Below are positions 22,310 through 31,606 of a stretch of 64,000 bases of DNA, piece after piece. Every line of letters starts with the position of its first letter. Position 1 is the first letter of the stretch. This DNA is from Bdellovibrio sp. (GTDB lineage: Bacteria; Bdellovibrionota; Bdellovibrionia; Bdellovibrionales; Bdellovibrionaceae), in the NCBI GenBank assembly GCA_014376435.1, contig JACMRL010000013.1, positions 1-64,000 on the forward strand, in the 5' to 3' direction. A program made the translations under genes and the position numbers. The notes under the pieces were generated by a model. The model was not told where the DNA came from, did no database searches, and worked only from the letters and a program-made list of their open reading frames with translations.

Positions 22310-22852
22310 ATGAGCAATAGACTTAAAGAGACATACACAAAAGAAATCGTTCCAGCTCTTGTAAAACAAATGGGTTACAAAAGCGCGATGGAAGTTCCAC
22401 GTCTTGAAAAAATTATTATCAGCGTTTGTTCAAGCGAAGTTGTTCAAAATCCGAAATTAATCAACGGTATCGTTGAAGAAGTTTCTGCGATTGCGGGACA
22501 AAAAGCGGTTGTAACGAAAGCTAAAAAAGCGATCTCGAATTTCAAATTAAGAGAAGGCATCCCATTGGGCGTGCGCGTAACTTTACGCCGCGAAAAAATG
22601 TGGTCTTTCTTAGATCGTTTAAATACTTTGGCGTTACCTCGCGTACGTGACTTCCGTGGTTTACCTCCAAAAGGTTTCGACGGTCGTGGTAACTACAATA
22701 TGGGTTTAAAAGAACAAATCGTTTTCCCTGAGATCAATTATGATCGCATTGAAAAAGTTCGTGGTATGAACATTACAATTTGTACGACAGCAACGACTGA
22801 CAATGATGGCAAAGCTCTTTTAGAGGCTCTTGGAATGCCTTTCAGAAAGTAA
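22310..22852 (+). CDS. rplE: 50S ribosomal protein L5
   Basis: L5 binds 5S rRNA and the P-site tRNA. It is 180 residues with the signature [20 protein letters not shown] and [29 protein letters not shown] stretch before the ATG serves as ribosome binding site, so the direct rplN-rplE junction looks like a settled arrangement, not a recent break. Confidence 0.98.
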   Translation: MSNRLKETYTKEIVPALVKQMGYKSAMEVPRLEKIIISVCSSEVVQNPKLINGIVEEVSAIAGQKAVVTKAKKAISNFKLREGIPLGVRVTLRREKMWSFLDRLNTLALPRVRDFRGLPPKGFDGRGNYNMGLKEQIVFPEINYDRIEKVRGMNITICTTATTDNDGKALLEALGMPFRK

Positions 22853-22864
22853 TAGGAATAAAAC

Positions 22865-23170
22865 ATGGCTAGAAAAGCAAGTATTGAAAAAAATAATAAG
22901 AAAAAAGCGATCTCAACTAAGTTCTGGAAACTTAGAAAAGAGTTGAGAGATAAAGCTGTTAATCTAACTTTGTCTGACGAAGTAAGATTAGAAGCGCGTA
23001 ACAAACTTCAAGCATTACCACGTAATACTTCACCTAACCGTGTGACAACTCGTTGTCAAATTACTGGCCGTCCACGTGGAAATTACAGCAAATTCGGTCT
23101 ATCAAGAATTGCTTTTAGAACATTAGCACTTGATGGAAAATTGCCTGGCGTAACGAAAGCTAGTTGGTAA
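22865..23170 (+). CDS. rpsN: 30S ribosomal protein S14 (long, zinc-free form)
   Basis: The 101-residue length and the absence of the CxxC pairs place it in the zinc-independent long class. The C-terminal half ([11 protein letters not shown] type, here [20 protein letters not shown]) is conserved. It follows rplE by 12 bases. Confidence 0.97.
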   Translation: MARKASIEKNNKKKAISTKFWKLRKELRDKAVNLTLSDEVRLEARNKLQALPRNTSPNRVTTRCQITGRPRGNYSKFGLSRIAFRTLALDGKLPGVTKASW

Positions 23171-23179
23171 GAGGAAATT

Positions 23180-23569
23180 ATGGATAAAATTGCAGACATG
23201 TTAACAATCGTAAGAAACGGATCAGCAGCAAGACTTGAAAAAGTGGATATGCCGGCATCTAAAGTACGTGAAAGCTTAGCTAAGATTTTAATTAGCGAAG
23301 GTTTTGCTCGCAGCTACAAAGTAGCTCGTGATAGCAAGCAAGGTATCATGCGTATTTACTTAAAATATGATGAAGCCGGTGTTGGTGCTTTCTCAAACTT
23401 ACAAAAAGTAAGTACACCAGGAAGACGCGTTTATATTAAAGCTGACGAAATTCCGGTAGTTCGCTCTGGAACAGGTCAAGCAATCATCAGTACAAACAAA
23501 GGAATCATGACGGGTAAAGAAGCTCAAAAACACCAACTTGGTGGCGAACTTCTTTGCTTAGTTTGGTAG
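23180..23569 (+). CDS. rpsH: 30S ribosomal protein S8
   Basis: S8 organises the 16S central domain and, in E. coli, represses the spc operon. The 129 residues show the C-terminal signature STNKGIMTGKEAQKHQLGGE and a terminal LLCLVW. GAGGAAAT precedes the start. Confidence 0.97.
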   Translation: MDKIADMLTIVRNGSAARLEKVDMPASKVRESLAKILISEGFARSYKVARDSKQGIMRIYLKYDEAGVGAFSNLQKVSTPGRRVYIKADEIPVVRSGTGQAIISTNKGIMTGKEAQKHQLGGELLCLVW

Positions 23570-23576
23570 GTGAAAA

Positions 23577-24116
23577 ATGTCGAGAATAGGTAAATATCCA
23601 GTTAATTTTGACGATAAAACTCAAGTTACGGTTGCAGGTAATACTGTTACTGTTAAAGGTGCGAAATCATCTTTAAAATATGAACTTGATTCACGCATTA
23701 CTGCGAAACTCGATGGTAAATCAGTTTTGTTAACTCGCGCTGATGACACGACTAAATCAAGATCATTACATGGTCTTTATAAAGTATTAATCCAGAATGC
23801 AGTTACCGGTGTTACGACTGGCTTCACAAGAGGCTTAGAGTTGCACGGCGTTGGTTACAGAGCTAACGTTCAAGGAAAAAAATTAGAGTTGTCTTTGGGT
23901 TTTTCTCATCCAATTCACTTTGATATTCCTGAAGGAATTGAAATTAAAGTTGATAAGCAAATAAACGTGTCTGTAGCTGGTGCCGATAAAGCGTTAGTTG
24001 GACAAGTTGCTGCGAAGATCAGAGGATTCCGTCCACCAGAGCCATATTTAGGTAAGGGTGTTCGTTACGCGGGTGAAGTTCTTCGTCGCAAAGCTGGTAA
24101 ATCGGCTGGTAAGTAA
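23577..24116 (+). CDS. rplF: 50S ribosomal protein L6
   Basis: L6 lies near the sarcin-ricin loop. The 179-residue protein has two L6 repeats and the C-terminal signature PEPYLGKGVRYAGEVLRRKAGK. It is followed by an 80-base gap with a hairpin, unusual inside this tightly packed group. Confidence 0.97.
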   Translation: MSRIGKYPVNFDDKTQVTVAGNTVTVKGAKSSLKYELDSRITAKLDGKSVLLTRADDTTKSRSLHGLYKVLIQNAVTGVTTGFTRGLELHGVGYRANVQGKKLELSLGFSHPIHFDIPEGIEIKVDKQINVSVAGADKALVGQVAAKIRGFRPPEPYLGKGVRYAGEVLRRKAGKSAGK

Positions 24117-24134
24117 TTAGTTAATTTAAATTAG

Positions 24135-24173
24135 GTTACCTTGTGTGCCCATCAGGGTTTGGATCAAGGTAAC
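24135..24173 (+). ncRNA. Inverted repeat between rplF and rplR
   Basis: GTTACCTT (24135-24142) and AAGGTAAC (24166-24173) are perfectly complementary across 23 bases. No T-tract follows. It may be an RNA processing site or regulatory mRNA element inside the spc operon. Confidence 0.45.
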
Positions 24174-24196
24174 TGGCAAAGGTGTAAAAGGTATTT

Positions 24197-24565
24197 ATGA
24201 AATTACGAATTTCAAAACATAGAGATGCTAAAAGCGCGAACAGACTTAAAAAGAAAATCAGAATCAGAAAGACCGTAAACGGAACTTCTGAAAGACCTCG
24301 CTTATGTGTTTTCCGCAGCTCAAAGCATATTTACGCTCAAGTAATTAATGACGTTGATCAAAAAACTATTCTTACAGTTTCATCTCTTAAGTTAGATCAA
24401 AAGCTGAATGGTAAAGATATGGCTAAGCACGTGGGTAAAACAGTGGCTGAAGCTTCTATCAAACAAGGCATTAAATCAGTTGTATTCGATCGCAATGGTT
24501 TCATTTACCACGGTCGCGTTCAATCATTAGCAGATGGCGCTCGTGAGGGCGGACTAAGCTTCTAA
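24197..24565 (+). CDS. rplR: 50S ribosomal protein L18
   Basis: L18 binds 5S rRNA with L5. The 122 residues include RPRLCVFRSSKHIYAQVI and the C-terminal VVFDRNGFIYHGRVQSLADGAREGGL signature. The start follows AAAAGGTATTT. Confidence 0.97.
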   Translation: MKLRISKHRDAKSANRLKKKIRIRKTVNGTSERPRLCVFRSSKHIYAQVINDVDQKTILTVSSLKLDQKLNGKDMAKHVGKTVAEASIKQGIKSVVFDRNGFIYHGRVQSLADGAREGGLSF

Positions 24566-24607
24566 TTTTTGCTGATTACTTTTAATTTTATAGTCAACGG
24601 AGACTAA

Positions 24608-25066
24608 ATGGAAAAAATGATGAATGAAATGGAAGAAAAAGTTGTAGCGATTAACCGAGTTACCAAAGTGGTAAAAGGCGGACGTCGTTTCTCTTTCGCA
24701 GCACTCGTTGTTGTGGGCGATAAATTAGGAACAGTTGGTTTCGGTACTGGCAAAGCAGGCGAAGTTCCTGAAGCAATCGGTAAAGCAACTCGTTCAGCTA
24801 AAAAAGCTTGTAATGAAATGACTCTTCTTGATGGAACAATTCCTCACGAAGTAATTGGAAAATTTGGCGCAGCTAAAGTAATCATGAAACCTGCTAAAGC
24901 CGGTACTGGTGTTATCGCCGGTGGTGCGGTTCGTGCGGTTCTTGAATCTGTAGGTGTTAGAGACATTCTTACAAAGTGTGTCGGTACTCGTAACCCGCAC
25001 AATGCAGTTCGAGCAACTTTAGACGGTTTACGTCAGCTTAAAAAAATGGGAGTAACAAATGGCTAA
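24608..25066 (+). CDS. rpsE: 30S ribosomal protein S5
   Basis: S5 shapes the mRNA entry and affects accuracy. It is 152 residues, with the signature [17 protein letters not shown] near residues 21-37 and [15 protein letters not shown] follows CGGAGAC. Its 3' end overlaps rpmD by 8 bases. Confidence 0.97.
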   Translation: MEKMMNEMEEKVVAINRVTKVVKGGRRFSFAALVVVGDKLGTVGFGTGKAGEVPEAIGKATRSAKKACNEMTLLDGTIPHEVIGKFGAAKVIMKPAKAGTGVIAGGAVRAVLESVGVRDILTKCVGTRNPHNAVRATLDGLRQLKKMGVTNG

Positions 25067-25244
25067 GACTTTTGATATCAAATTAAAGAAATCTACAATC
25101 GGTTGCCACCCAACACAGATCCGCACTATTCATGCAATGGGTTTAAGAAAAATCAATTCAACTGTGACAATGGTTGATAACGCTGCTAACCGTGGGCAAC
25201 TTTTCAAAGTTCAGCACATGGTTGAAATTATCGTTAAGAAATAA
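25059..25244 (+). CDS. rpmD: 50S ribosomal protein L30
   Basis: This is a small 61-residue protein. The core [23 protein letters not shown] matches L30. The start codon lies within the 3' end of rpsE, so translation is probably coupled; GGGAG in rpsE serves as ribosome binding site. Confidence 0.96.
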   Translation: MAKTFDIKLKKSTIGCHPTQIRTIHAMGLRKINSTVTMVDNAANRGQLFKVQHMVEIIVKK

Positions 25245-25268
25245 TCGGTCAGGAATCAGGAGCACTCT

Positions 25269-25712
25269 ATGAGTTTATTAGAAAATTTAAAACCTAAAAA
25301 AGGATCTACTCACTACCCTAAACGTATCGGTCGCGGTATCGGTTCGGGAATGGGCGGAACATCGACTAAAGGACATAAAGGTCAATTAGCTCGTACTGGT
25401 GGTAAAGTTCGTCGTGGTTTCGAGGGTGGTCAAACTCCTTTGACTCGTCGTTTACCTAAATTCGGTTTTACCAATGCTTCATTCGCTAATAATTTTCAAA
25501 TTATCAGTTTAACTGACTTAGCTAAATTAGGTGCTTCAACTGTTGATGCAGCTTCATTATATAAAGCGGGTTTAGGTAAAAAATCTGATAAATTTAAAAT
25601 TTTAGCCAAAGGTGAATTAACCAAAGCGATCACAGTTAAAGCCCACGCATTTAGCGAAAAAGCTAAAGAAGCTATTGAAAAAGCTGGTGGAAAAACTGAG
25701 GTAATCAAGTAG
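25269..25712 (+). CDS. rplO: 50S ribosomal protein L15
   Basis: L15 is a late assembly protein. The Gly-rich N-terminal tail (RIGRGIGSGMGGTSTKGHKG) and RRGFEGGQTPLTRRLPKFGF are intact; 147 residues. The secY GTG start overlaps its last base. Confidence 0.97.
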   Translation: MSLLENLKPKKGSTHYPKRIGRGIGSGMGGTSTKGHKGQLARTGGKVRRGFEGGQTPLTRRLPKFGFTNASFANNFQIISLTDLAKLGASTVDAASLYKAGLGKKSDKFKILAKGELTKAITVKAHAFSEKAKEAIEKAGGKTEVIK

Positions 25713-27037
25713 TGGCAGATCAAAATAGCGATACAAAAGGGTCAGGCAGTCTCAGAAATAAAATTTTCTTTACTCTTATATGTTTAGCTGTTTACAGAAT
25801 TGGCGTTCACATTCCAACACCCGGAGTAAATGGATTAGCGGTTTCTGAATTTTTTAACTCTCAGAATCGCGGTATTTTTGGCATGTTCAATACTTTCAGT
25901 GGTGGAGCATTATCTCAATTCTCAATTTTCGCATTAGGGATTATGCCCTACATTTCTGCGTCGATTATTTTTCAATTATTAACTTCAGCGATCCCTCACT
26001 TAGAATCTTTGAAAAAAGAAGGTGAAGCTGGTCGTAAAAAGATTAATCAATACACTCGGTATGCGACAGTATTGTTAGCAATCATTCAGGGTTACGGAAT
26101 TAGTACTTGGCTTTCGGGTCAAGCGACGACGGCCGGCAAAGCCTTATTAGTATCGGGTTCCTTAGGAATGTTTCCGTTTAAATTCGTAACTATCTTAACT
26201 TTAGTTGCGGGTACTTGCTTTATTATGTGGTTGGGCGACCAAATCACAGAAAAAGGTATCGGTAACGGTACATCTTTAATTATCTTTACTGGTATCGCCG
26301 CTTCAATTCCAGCGGGTGCTCAGCATTTATTTGACCTTGTAAAAACGGGTGAGTTAAAAGTGATCATCGCCATCGGTCTACTTATTTTCATGGTAGCGGT
26401 TATCGCGGCCGTGATTTTTATGGAAGTTGCACAGCGTAGAATCGCGATTCAGTACAGCCAGCGTTTAGCTAACAATAATATGGGTTCTTTGGCATCTAGC
26501 CATTTACCAATTAAAATTAACTTTGCCGGTGTTATTCCACCGATTTTTGCAAGCTCACTTTTAATGTTTCCAAGTACAGTTGCGCAATTTACGCAAGCTC
26601 CTTGGGTAAATGCGATGAGAGATTCATTAAATCCAAACGGAGTTATCTTTAATATTCTGTTTGTACTGTTCATTATTTTCTTTTCGTTCTTTTACACTGA
26701 CATTGTTTTCAATGCTGATGAAGTTTCTGAAAATCTAAAAAAATCTGGCGCATTTGTTCCAGGTATTCGTGCAGGTAAAAGCACCGCTGAATTTATCAGA
26801 TACGTTCTTGATCGTATTAATGTATTAGGTTGTATTTATCTTTGTGTGATTTGTATTTTACCAGGAATGTTGATCTCTGCGTTTAATTTGCCATTTTACT
26901 TCGGTGGAACAAGCTTATTAATCTTAGTAGGTGTGGCTATCGATACTTCCCAGCAAATTCAATCCCATATGTTATCTCAAAAATATGATTCTTTCCTGAA
27001 GGGCGTAAAAATCCGCAGCAGGAGGGTTCAGTTTTGA
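25712..27037 (+). CDS. secY: Preprotein translocase subunit SecY
   Basis: SecY is the pore of the SecYEG channel. The 441-residue product has ten predicted membrane segments and the signatures GVHIPTPGVN (about 30-40), FSIFALGIMPYISASIIFQL, and IVFNADEVSENLKKSGAFVPGIR-like cytosolic loop near the C-terminus. It starts with GTG at the end of rplO and overlaps adk by 4 bases. Confidence 0.98.
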   Translation: MADQNSDTKGSGSLRNKIFFTLICLAVYRIGVHIPTPGVNGLAVSEFFNSQNRGIFGMFNTFSGGALSQFSIFALGIMPYISASIIFQLLTSAIPHLESLKKEGEAGRKKINQYTRYATVLLAIIQGYGISTWLSGQATTAGKALLVSGSLGMFPFKFVTILTLVAGTCFIMWLGDQITEKGIGNGTSLIIFTGIAASIPAGAQHLFDLVKTGELKVIIAIGLLIFMVAVIAAVIFMEVAQRRIAIQYSQRLANNNMGSLASSHLPIKINFAGVIPPIFASSLLMFPSTVAQFTQAPWVNAMRDSLNPNGVIFNILFVLFIIFFSFFYTDIVFNADEVSENLKKSGAFVPGIRAGKSTAEFIRYVLDRINVLGCIYLCVICILPGMLISAFNLPFYFGGTSLLILVGVAIDTSQQIQSHMLSQKYDSFLKGVKIRSRRVQF

Positions 27038-27687
27038 ATATTATTCTGATTGGTGCGCCAGGATCTGGAAAGGGAACCCAATCCAGACTGCTCATCGACA
27101 AGTATAACTTCGTTCAGTTGAGTACTGGCGACGTTCTGAGAGCTGCTATTGCCAATAAAACGGACGTAGGGTTTTCGGCAAAAAGTTATATGGATCAGGG
27201 TAAGTTAGTCCCAGATGAAGTCATGATCGCTTTGGTCGAAGACTACATCTTAGGGCAAAAAGGAAAATCGGTCATTTTCGACGGTTTTCCTAGAACGGTT
27301 GCGCAAGCTAAGAGTTTAGACTTAATGCTTGAAAAAAATGCAGCCCAAATTGATAAAGTTATTTATTTTAAGATCAATCCTCAGATCTTGGTAAAACGAC
27401 TGACTGGTCGCAGAACTTGCTCTCAATGTGGTGAAATTTACCATGTCGAGACAAAACCTTCGAGTAAGGGCCACATTTGTGAAAAGTGTGGAGGCTCTCT
27501 TGTTCATCGGGCTGACGATCGGGAAGAAGTAATAGGTGAGCGTTTAGCTCAGTTTGAAAAGAATACCGGTCCAACGATCGAATTCTACAGAGGCCTTAAG
27601 CGTTTGGTAGAAGTAGATAGTATGAGCGAGCCCGATGTTGTTTTTAAAGAGATAGAAAAAGTTCTAGCTCTAGCTAATAAAGGCTAG
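27034..27687 (+). CDS. adk: Adenylate kinase, zinc-lid type
   Basis: It catalyses ATP + AMP to 2 ADP. The P-loop is GAPGSGKGT (residues 7-15), the AMP-binding TGDVLRA and FDGFPRT motifs are present, and the lid carries four cysteines (129, 132, 149, 152) expected to hold zinc. The start is TTG 27034, overlapping the secY stop, behind CAGGAGGG. It sits where secY-adk-map-infA normally continues; map and infA are absent. Confidence 0.97.
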   Translation: MNIILIGAPGSGKGTQSRLLIDKYNFVQLSTGDVLRAAIANKTDVGFSAKSYMDQGKLVPDEVMIALVEDYILGQKGKSVIFDGFPRTVAQAKSLDLMLEKNAAQIDKVIYFKINPQILVKRLTGRRTCSQCGEIYHVETKPSSKGHICEKCGGSLVHRADDREEVIGERLAQFEKNTGPTIEFYRGLKRLVEVDSMSEPDVVFKEIEKVLALANKG

Positions 27688-27739
27688 ACTAGGTTTACGT
27701 ACAGTGTTACTAATTGTAGCCTTTTGGCGGAGATAAGTT

Positions 27740-27853
27740 ATGAAGGTCAGACCATCGGTAAAGAAGATTTGCAATAAATGTAAAGTTATTAAAAGAAAAG
27801 GTGTTATCCGCGTGATCTGTGAGAACGCGAAACACAAGCAAAGGCAGGGTTAA
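27740..27853 (+). CDS. rpmJ: 50S ribosomal protein L36
   Basis: This 37-residue protein is [20 protein letters not shown] and onward. It has the zinc ligands Cys11, Cys14, Cys27 and His32, the C+ form. GGAG precedes the ATG and rpsM starts 3 bases after the stop. Confidence 0.97.
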   Translation: MKVRPSVKKICNKCKVIKRKGVIRVICENAKHKQRQG

Positions 27854-27856
27854 GCT

Positions 27857-28231
27857 ATGGCACGTTTAATGGGTATCGATTTACCTCGTAATAAACGAAT
27901 TGAAATCGCTCTAACATATATTTTTGGAATTGGTCGCTCACGCGCAAAATTGATCTGTAATGAAGTCGGCATCAACGACGAATTACGTACAGATAATTTA
28001 ACAGATGAACACATAGCAGGAATGCGTGCGTTGATCGAGGCTAAGTTTAAAGTTGAAGGTGATTTACGACGTGACGTTGGTATGTTTATCAAACGTTTAA
28101 CAGATGTGAACTGCTATCGCGGAACTCGCCACAGAAAAGGTTTGCCTACTCGTGGTCAAAATACTCGTTCGAATGCAAGAACTCGTAAGGGTCCTAAGAA
28201 AACGGTCGCTAACAAGAAAAAAGCTGTTTAA
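27857..28231 (+). CDS. rpsM: 30S ribosomal protein S13
   Basis: S13 bridges the subunits in the 30S head. It is 124 residues with the start [20 protein letters not shown] and the C-terminal signature [20 protein letters not shown]. It opens the alpha-type group after rpmJ. Confidence 0.98.
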   Translation: MARLMGIDLPRNKRIEIALTYIFGIGRSRAKLICNEVGINDELRTDNLTDEHIAGMRALIEAKFKVEGDLRRDVGMFIKRLTDVNCYRGTRHRKGLPTRGQNTRSNARTRKGPKKTVANKKKAV

Positions 28232-28247
28232 TCGGTAAGGTGAATAT

Positions 28248-28649
28248 ATGAATACAGAAATGGTAAAAAAACCGACATCGGTTAAGAAAAAAATTAAGAA
28301 AAATATCGTACAAGGTCAGTGTCATATTAACGCTGGTTTTGGGAATGTTATCATCACTTTTACTGATCCATCAGGAAACGCAGTTTCTTGGTCGTCAGCA
28401 GGTCATATGGGCTTCAAAGGTTCTCGTAAAGGGACTCCTTACGCAGCTCAATTAACTGCTGAAGATGCGGCTAAAAAAGCGATGGAATCTGGAATGAAAT
28501 CGGTTGATGTTTTATTGACGGGTCCTGGCGCCGGTCGTGAACCAGCAATTCGTGCTTTAGCAGGCACAGGCTTAAGAATTTTATCTTTAAAAGATATTAC
28601 TCCTGTTCCTCACAATGGATGTCGACCGCCTAAGCGTCGAAGAATTTAG
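28248..28649 (+). CDS. rpsK: 30S ribosomal protein S11
   Basis: S11 lies on the platform near the E site. The 133 residues include a lysine-rich N-terminus and the C-terminal signature [20 protein letters not shown]. Either ATG 28248 or the Met five codons later could start; the first follows GGTAAGGTG. Confidence 0.97.
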   Translation: MNTEMVKKPTSVKKKIKKNIVQGQCHINAGFGNVIITFTDPSGNAVSWSSAGHMGFKGSRKGTPYAAQLTAEDAAKKAMESGMKSVDVLLTGPGAGREPAIRALAGTGLRILSLKDITPVPHNGCRPPKRRRI

Positions 28650-28660
28650 TAGGGGATTCA

Positions 28661-29287
28661 ATGAGCTGCGTAACAAATTCAGTTTGCAAATTATGCCGTC
28701 GCGAAAACATGAAACTTTTCTTAAAAGGTGATCGTTGTTTTTCTGATAAATGTTCTTTTGATCGTCGTCCTTATCCACCAGGACAACATGGTCAATCTCG
28801 TTTGAAATTCTCTGAGTTCGCTTTGCAACTGCGTGAAAAACAAAAAGCAAAACGTTACTACGGTCTTTCTGAAAAACAATTCCGTAAATATTTCGAATTA
28901 GCTGATAAATCAAAAGAGATTACTGGTACTAAGTTATTAAAATTCTTAGAACTACGTCTTGATAACGTTGTTTACACACTTGGATTTGCAAATTCTCGTC
29001 GTGAAGCGCGTCAAATGATTTCTCACAATCATATCCTTGTTAATGCTAAGCGCGTAAATATTGCGAGCTTTATCGTTAAAAAAGGCGATGTCATTGAAGT
29101 GGCTAAAGCTAGCCGTGAAATGAATAAAGTTCTTGCTGCTATTCAAGCAGTTTCGCGTCGTACTGTTCCTGGCTGGTTGGATGCAAATCACGCCGCTTTT
29201 ACTGGTACAGTTAAGGATCTTCCTACACGTGATGAAGTTACAATTCCAGTCGAAGAAAGTATGATCGTCGAGTACTATTCTCGATAA
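28661..29287 (+). CDS. rpsD: 30S ribosomal protein S4 (zinc-binding form)
   Basis: S4 is a primary assembly protein, and in E. coli the repressor of the alpha operon. The 208-residue protein carries four N-terminal cysteines (9, 12, 26 and 31), so it is the zinc-containing form. The S4 RNA-binding motif LDNVVYTLGFANSRREARQM follows. Confidence 0.98.
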   Translation: MSCVTNSVCKLCRRENMKLFLKGDRCFSDKCSFDRRPYPPGQHGQSRLKFSEFALQLREKQKAKRYYGLSEKQFRKYFELADKSKEITGTKLLKFLELRLDNVVYTLGFANSRREARQMISHNHILVNAKRVNIASFIVKKGDVIEVAKASREMNKVLAAIQAVSRRTVPGWLDANHAAFTGTVKDLPTRDEVTIPVEESMIVEYYSR

Positions 29288-29299
29288 TTGAAGGGGTGA

Positions 29300-30340
29300 A
29301 TGATGCAAGAACACTATTATAAATTTTGGAGAGAGTTGATCAAACCTAAGGGTTTTGAGATCGAAAAAGAAACTCAATCTTACGAATATGCTAAGTTTGT
29401 CGTACGCCCTCTTGAAAGAGGCTTCGGCGTTACTTTAGGTAATTCTTTACGTCGCATTCTGTTGAGCTCAATGATGGGTTCTGCGGTTACAGCGGTAAAG
29501 TTTGACGGCGTATTACATGAATTCTCTACTTTGCCAGATGTATTAGAAGATGTTTCAGATATTATTTTAAATCTAAAACAAATTCGATTCCGTCAGTTTA
29601 ACTCAGAAACTTTGACTTTGAAAATTTCAAAAAAAGGTCCTGGCGTTGTAACTGCGGCTGATATCATTACTTCTGATAAAATTGAAATCCTTAATCCGCA
29701 CCAGCACATTGCTACCCTTGGTAACAATGGTAATTTCAATGCTGACCTAATCGTGTCTTACGGACGTGGTTATGCTCCAGTTGAAACCGCTGCTTCTGAT
29801 TTAGGTGTCGGTTTTATCGGTGTGGATGCGCTTCACAGCCCAATCCGCAAAGTAAACTACTCGGTATCAAATGCACGCGTTGGTCAAAGAACGGACTACG
29901 ATGCTTTGTCGCTTGAAGTATGGACTGATGGATCTTTGAAACCTGAAGAATCAATTTCTTTAGCTTCAAAAATCTTGAAAGAACAATTACAAATTTTCTT
30001 AACTTTCGACGAATCACTTGAGCCTTCTGATGAGATCAGAGCAATGGGTTCTTCTTCATTGAACGAAAATCTTTTCCGTTCAGTTGACGACTTAGAGTTG
30101 AGTGTTCGTTCTGCTAACTGCCTTAAAAATGCAAACATCCGTTTCATTGGTGAGTTAGTTGTTAGATCGGAAGCCGAAATGTTGAAAACAAAAAATTTCG
30201 GTCGTAAATCATTAAATGAAATTAAAGAAATTCTTTCTGAAATGGGACTTGGTCTCGGCATGAAGATCGAAGGATGGCCACCTCCAGGCTGGGATCCTAA
30301 TTCAATGCCAGTTTCAGTTAGAAAAGACGTAGCACAATAG
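29300..30340 (+). CDS. rpoA: DNA-directed RNA polymerase subunit alpha
   Basis: The alpha dimer scaffolds RNA polymerase assembly. The N-terminal domain contains [20 protein letters not shown]. The C-terminal domain, which reads UP elements and activators, contains [20 protein letters not shown] and [12 protein letters not shown]. 346 residues from ATG 29300; the adjacent ATG 29303 is equally possible behind AAGGGG. It sits between rpsD and rplQ as usual. Confidence 0.98.
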   Translation: MMQEHYYKFWRELIKPKGFEIEKETQSYEYAKFVVRPLERGFGVTLGNSLRRILLSSMMGSAVTAVKFDGVLHEFSTLPDVLEDVSDIILNLKQIRFRQFNSETLTLKISKKGPGVVTAADIITSDKIEILNPHQHIATLGNNGNFNADLIVSYGRGYAPVETAASDLGVGFIGVDALHSPIRKVNYSVSNARVGQRTDYDALSLEVWTDGSLKPEESISLASKILKEQLQIFLTFDESLEPSDEIRAMGSSSLNENLFRSVDDLELSVRSANCLKNANIRFIGELVVRSEAEMLKTKNFGRKSLNEIKEILSEMGLGLGMKIEGWPPPGWDPNSMPVSVRKDVAQ

Positions 30341-30349
30341 GGGTTTGAG

Positions 30350-30886
30350 ATGTCATCACATCGTCGGTTAGTAAAGCATTTTAGTCGTAAGAGCGGTCCA
30401 CTTAAGGCTCTTATCCGTGGATTAATGGTTTCTTTAGTTGAGCACGGTCGTATCAAAACGACCGTAACTCGCGCTAAAGAAGTTCGTCGTCATATCGAAA
30501 GAGCTGTAACTCTTGGTAGAAAAGGTGATTTGAATTCAACTCGCCTAGTTATCGCGCGTTTAGCTTCTCAGGATATGGGCTTAGAATTAGTAAAAAATAT
30601 TGCTCCAAGATTTAAAGATCGCATGGGTGGTTACACTCGCGTGATCAAAATCGGTCGTAGACCAGGTGATACAGCAGAAATGGCTTTCTTAGAATTCGTA
30701 GATTATGACTACAAAACTAAGTTAGAGCCTAAAGCTGGTAAAACTGCTGCAGCGAAAAAAGATACTAAAGAAGTTAAGAAAATCGAAAGCAAAGCTAAGA
30801 AAATTAAAGCGATCAATGTAGAAAAATCTAAGAAAGTTGTTCGCAAGATGAGAAACAAATCTCGCGCGGCAATGCACGCTAGATAG
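30350..30886 (+). CDS. rplQ: 50S ribosomal protein L17 with lysine-rich C-terminal extension
   Basis: L17 lies at the tunnel exit side. The core is standard (MSSHRRLVKHFSRKSGPLKA, KGGYTR-like GGYTRVIKIGRRPGDTAEMA). At 178 residues it is about 50 longer than E. coli L17; the extra tail is rich in Lys and Ala and ends KMRNKSRAAMHAR. It closes the supercluster and is followed by a strong terminator. Confidence 0.97.
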   Translation: MSSHRRLVKHFSRKSGPLKALIRGLMVSLVEHGRIKTTVTRAKEVRRHIERAVTLGRKGDLNSTRLVIARLASQDMGLELVKNIAPRFKDRMGGYTRVIKIGRRPGDTAEMAFLEFVDYDYKTKLEPKAGKTAAAKKDTKEVKKIESKAKKIKAINVEKSKKVVRKMRNKSRAAMHAR

Positions 30887-30917
30887 TTCTAACTTAATTA
30901 AAATAAGTTATTAATTT

Positions 30918-30951
30918 AAAAACCCAGGTGTTAAAATCTGGGTTTTTTTTT
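30918..30951 (+). terminator. Rho-independent terminator of the ribosomal supercluster
   Basis: AAAACCCAG (30919-30927) pairs with CTGGGTTTT (30938-30946) around a 10-base loop, followed by a run of nine T. It lies 30 bases after rplQ. Confidence 0.9.
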
Positions 30952-30960
30952 ACCTTTTTT

Positions 30961-30990
30961 GTGACAGGGGATTGGGCTCTAGAAAATAAT
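30961..30990 (+). promoter_or_regulatory. Possible promoter of the TlpA-like gene
   Basis: GTGACA (30961-30966), an 18-bp spacer and AATAAT (30985-30990) lie directly after the rplQ terminator. The mRNA would have a very short leader with AAGGGAGGA at 30991-30999. Confidence 0.4.
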
Positions 30991-31006
30991 AAGGGAGGAT
31001 TTAGAA

Positions 31007-31567
31007 ATGAAATTAAAATTAACACTTCTGTTTGTGGTTTTAGCTGGGGCGATTGTCTTTTTGGTTTTCCGTAAAGATATTCTTTCTTATCAATCGGTTC
31101 GTGCGGTGGATGCTTCAACTACCGGGGTAATATCGAATGAATCATTACTTAACTATTTTAAGACCAGTCTCTTAGTTGATTATCGGGGTGCTAAGCCATC
31201 TTACGATTTTGCTAGCATAGACTCGCATGATCGGGTGATCGTGCATCTGTGGGCCTCTTGGTGTGCTCCTTGTGTGAATGAAGTTCCGGATCTTATTGCG
31301 TTTGCAAAGCGTGAAAATGTGAAGTCTCCGGGAAAGACGGTTTTTATTACGGTTTCTTTGGATGAAGGATCAGATGATCTTAATAAGTTTCTGAAAAGCT
31401 TCCCGGACTTTGATACCGATCGCTTTGTTCGTGTTTGGGACAAGGGTGGTGGCGTATCGAAGCTGCTTGATGCGGATCGATTGCCGATGACTGTGATGAT
31501 CGAGCGGGGGAAAGCGGAACCTCGCGTGGTGCGTGGGGTTGTGGATTGGAAGACGACGGGTTTTTAA
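31007..31567 (+). CDS. Membrane-anchored TlpA/ResA-like thiol-disulfide protein
   Basis: An N-terminal hydrophobic segment (residues 4-21) should anchor or export the protein; the rest is a thioredoxin fold with the redox motif WCAPC (Cys86, Cys89) and a cis-proline region RLPMTVMIE. Such proteins act in the periplasm, reducing disulfides for cytochrome c maturation or similar. No cytochrome genes are nearby, so the partner is unknown. 186 residues; strong GGGAGGA ribosome binding site. It is a single-gene unit between opposed signals. Confidence 0.85.
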   Translation: MKLKLTLLFVVLAGAIVFLVFRKDILSYQSVRAVDASTTGVISNESLLNYFKTSLLVDYRGAKPSYDFASIDSHDRVIVHLWASWCAPCVNEVPDLIAFAKRENVKSPGKTVFITVSLDEGSDDLNKFLKSFPDFDTDRFVRVWDKGGGVSKLLDADRLPMTVMIERGKAEPRVVRGVVDWKTTGF

Positions 31568-31606
31568 AGTTTTTGGTTAGGACGGGCTTCGATGGGGGGC
31601 TGATTG

